From an uncultured Oscillochloris sp. (GTDB taxonomy: Bacteria > Chloroflexota > Chloroflexia > Chloroflexales > Chloroflexaceae): a stretch of 5,452 nucleotides of DNA. The notes beneath the pieces are model-generated. The model made no database searches, had not been told where the DNA came from, and saw only the letters and a program-made list of their open reading frames with translations. The stretch lies in the NCBI GenBank assembly GCA_903877945.1, contig CAIRFY010000083.1, forward strand, positions 1 through 5,452, in the 5' to 3' direction. Below, one piece after another: positions 4,595-5,452 of the stretch (positions are counted from its first letter, which is position 1; each line of letters begins with the position of its first letter). The translations under genes and the position numbers were made by a program.

Positions 4595-5281
4595 ATGAAG
4601 CTTGAAGGAACGTTTGAGACAATCCCGCTGCGCGAACTGATCGACATGACCACCTATAGCTCCGTCACCGGCGTCCTCAATATTTATGCCGGGCAAGCGG
4701 TTGGCCATCTCTATCTCCGCGACGGCAATCTTTACCACTGTGACTTTTGTGGCGCGGTGGGCGTGGATGCGCTGGCGGGAATGCTGGAACTCACCGAGGC
4801 CGGATTTAGCTTTGTTGGTGATGTGGTCAGTGAACAAGAGTCGCTCTGGGGCGATATGGGCTACCATTTACAGATGGCCGAACGTCTGGCCTATCGCTGG
4901 CAAGGGGTGCGTGCAGCTATCCCCTCTCTCGATCTCGTACCGATCATGATGGTCACACTCGATGTAGCCATCAGTCACGTTGGCCCAACTCACCACCACG
5001 TGCTTGAGCGGATCGATGGTACCCGCTCGCTCAAGTCCATCGCTGCGGACCTTAGCTGGGCCGAGATCGATCTCGCTGAGGCGGTCTCGCAGATGATCCA
5101 GGATCACCTGATCGAGTTCCGCCACACGACACAACAGCCATCCGTGCAGGCGACTGACTCTCCGCGCAGCGGCCTCTTTGACCGCCTCCGCTCACGGTTA
5201 GGGGACAACACCCATCAGATGTCAGATGAACACCCGCGCACGTCGCCCGAAAATTCGATTCTGAACGCACTGCGGAGCTAA
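4595..5281 (+). CDS. DUF4388/PATAN-like protein
   Basis: The 228-aa product begins MKLEGTFETIPLRELIDM, the typical opening of DUF4388 (PATAN-type) domains. It continues with TGVLNIY (25-31), GHLYLRDGNLYHCDFCGAVGVDAL (37-60, the hairpin and 'G-x-hA' region) and GFSFVGDVV (70-78). Residues 107-176 look like a small helical or winged-helix extension, with HHHVLERIDGTRSLKSIAADLSWAEIDLAEAVSQMIQDHLIEF matching the 'dG.rsl.ela..l' pattern often found after such domains. Residues 177-228 are polar and probably disordered, with one amphipathic patch at 193-203. The usual small residue after the 'hA' position is changed so that C49 and C52 form CxxC. PATAN domains are best known from cyanobacterial PatA/PixE-like regulators linked to type IV pilus motors. 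Here there is no receiver domain in the same chain, but the upstream CpaE-like protein carries one. The gene has its own promoter and is separated from its neighbour by a terminator. Function is not established. Confidence 0.9.
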   Translation: MKLEGTFETIPLRELIDMTTYSSVTGVLNIYAGQAVGHLYLRDGNLYHCDFCGAVGVDALAGMLELTEAGFSFVGDVVSEQESLWGDMGYHLQMAERLAYRWQGVRAAIPSLDLVPIMMVTLDVAISHVGPTHHHVLERIDGTRSLKSIAADLSWAEIDLAEAVSQMIQDHLIEFRHTTQQPSVQATDSPRSGLFDRLRSRLGDNTHQMSDEHPRTSPENSILNALRS

Positions 5282-5319
5282 CCTCAATACTTTTCGAATA
5301 AGGAATCTGTCGCCGGACA

Positions 5320-5355
5320 GCCCTCACCCCCCAACCCCCCTCTCCCCGTGAGGGC
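5320..5355. repeat. Hairpin repeat related to the element at 1746-1862
   Basis: GCCCTCAC (5320-5327) and GTGAGGGC (5348-5355) pair perfectly over 8 bp across a 20-nt C/T-rich loop. The left half (GCCCTCACCCCCCAACCCCC) differs by one base from the complement of 1839-1858, making this a partial, opposite-orientation copy of that dispersed repeat. A small CTGTC-GCCG-GACAG stem (5307-5320) abuts it. There is no T-run, so it is not a standard terminator for the gene ending at 5281. Confidence 0.8.
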
Positions 5356-5391
5356 ATATCTTTACCCACATCTCTGCGAATGTCGCCGCCA

Positions 5392-5452
5392 CCGGGGGGC
5401 TGAAGCCCCCGGCTACGGTTACGAAGCCCGCCTGCGCGGGCTGTCCGAGCCC
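5392..5452. repeat. GC-rich multi-hairpin repeat at the window edge
   Basis: Three stems are visible. The first is GGGGGC-TGAA-GCCCCC (5395-5410), extended by CC/GG around a bulged G. The second is AGCCCGC-CTGC-GCGGGCT (5425-5442), a perfect 7-bp stem. The third is GGGCT-GTCCG-AGCCC (5438-5452), which reuses the GGGCT of the second stem, so the two cannot form together. The pattern is that of dispersed intergenic palindromes seen in GC-rich Chloroflexota and cyanobacterial genomes, and it may continue past the edge. Confidence 0.8.

Noticed and set aside
5307..5355. Rho-independent terminator for the DUF4388-like gene
   Set aside because: The stems are real but no T-run follows them, and the bases match a dispersed repeat instead.

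Overview
The window looks like chromosomal DNA from a GC-rich bacterium, most probably a member of the Chloroflexota (Chloroflexales, the Chloroflexus/Oscillochloris-type filamentous phototrophs). The reasons are the protein families present (a DUF3352-like membrane protein, a CpaE-like ATPase and a DUF4388/PATAN-type protein), the high GC3, and intergenic regions filled with short GC-rich hairpins and 8-bp tandem repeats. The phylum is an inference; no rRNA or marker gene is present.

Layout: positions 1-176 are an uninterrupted 8-bp tandem array. A minus-strand gene (216-1646) follows. It encodes an aminoglycoside-phosphotransferase-fold protein with what looks like a catalytically degenerate Nudix-like domain at its N-terminus. 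The divergent intergenic region (1647-1908) carries two small palindromes and a 117-bp composite inverted repeat. On the plus strand come a 273-aa single-pass membrane protein resembling half of a DUF3352 protein (1909-2730); a 324-bp gap holding a long hairpin built from the same octamer family as the array, plus a four-fold GAGCGG half-site cluster; a 419-aa CpaE/TadZ-like protein with a receiver-like domain and a MinD/ParA-like ATPase (3055-4314); a near-perfect rho-independent terminator; an AT-rich promoter region; and a 228-aa DUF4388/PATAN-like protein (4595-5281). The window ends in two more GC-rich hairpin repeats.

The last two genes are the most suggestive pair. CpaE/TadZ proteins position pilus machinery at cell poles, and PATAN-type proteins are linked to type IV pilus motility control in cyanobacteria. 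No pilus structural or motor gene is present, so a surface-motility or polarity role is only inferred. Each of these two genes appears to be its own transcription unit. No mobile element with a transposase, CRISPR array, tRNA or rRNA is visible. I do not see a clearly new multi-gene system. The least ordinary signals are the octamer family that occurs both as a tandem array and as the arms of a long hairpin, and the altered active-site motifs in the kinase-like and CpaE-like proteins.
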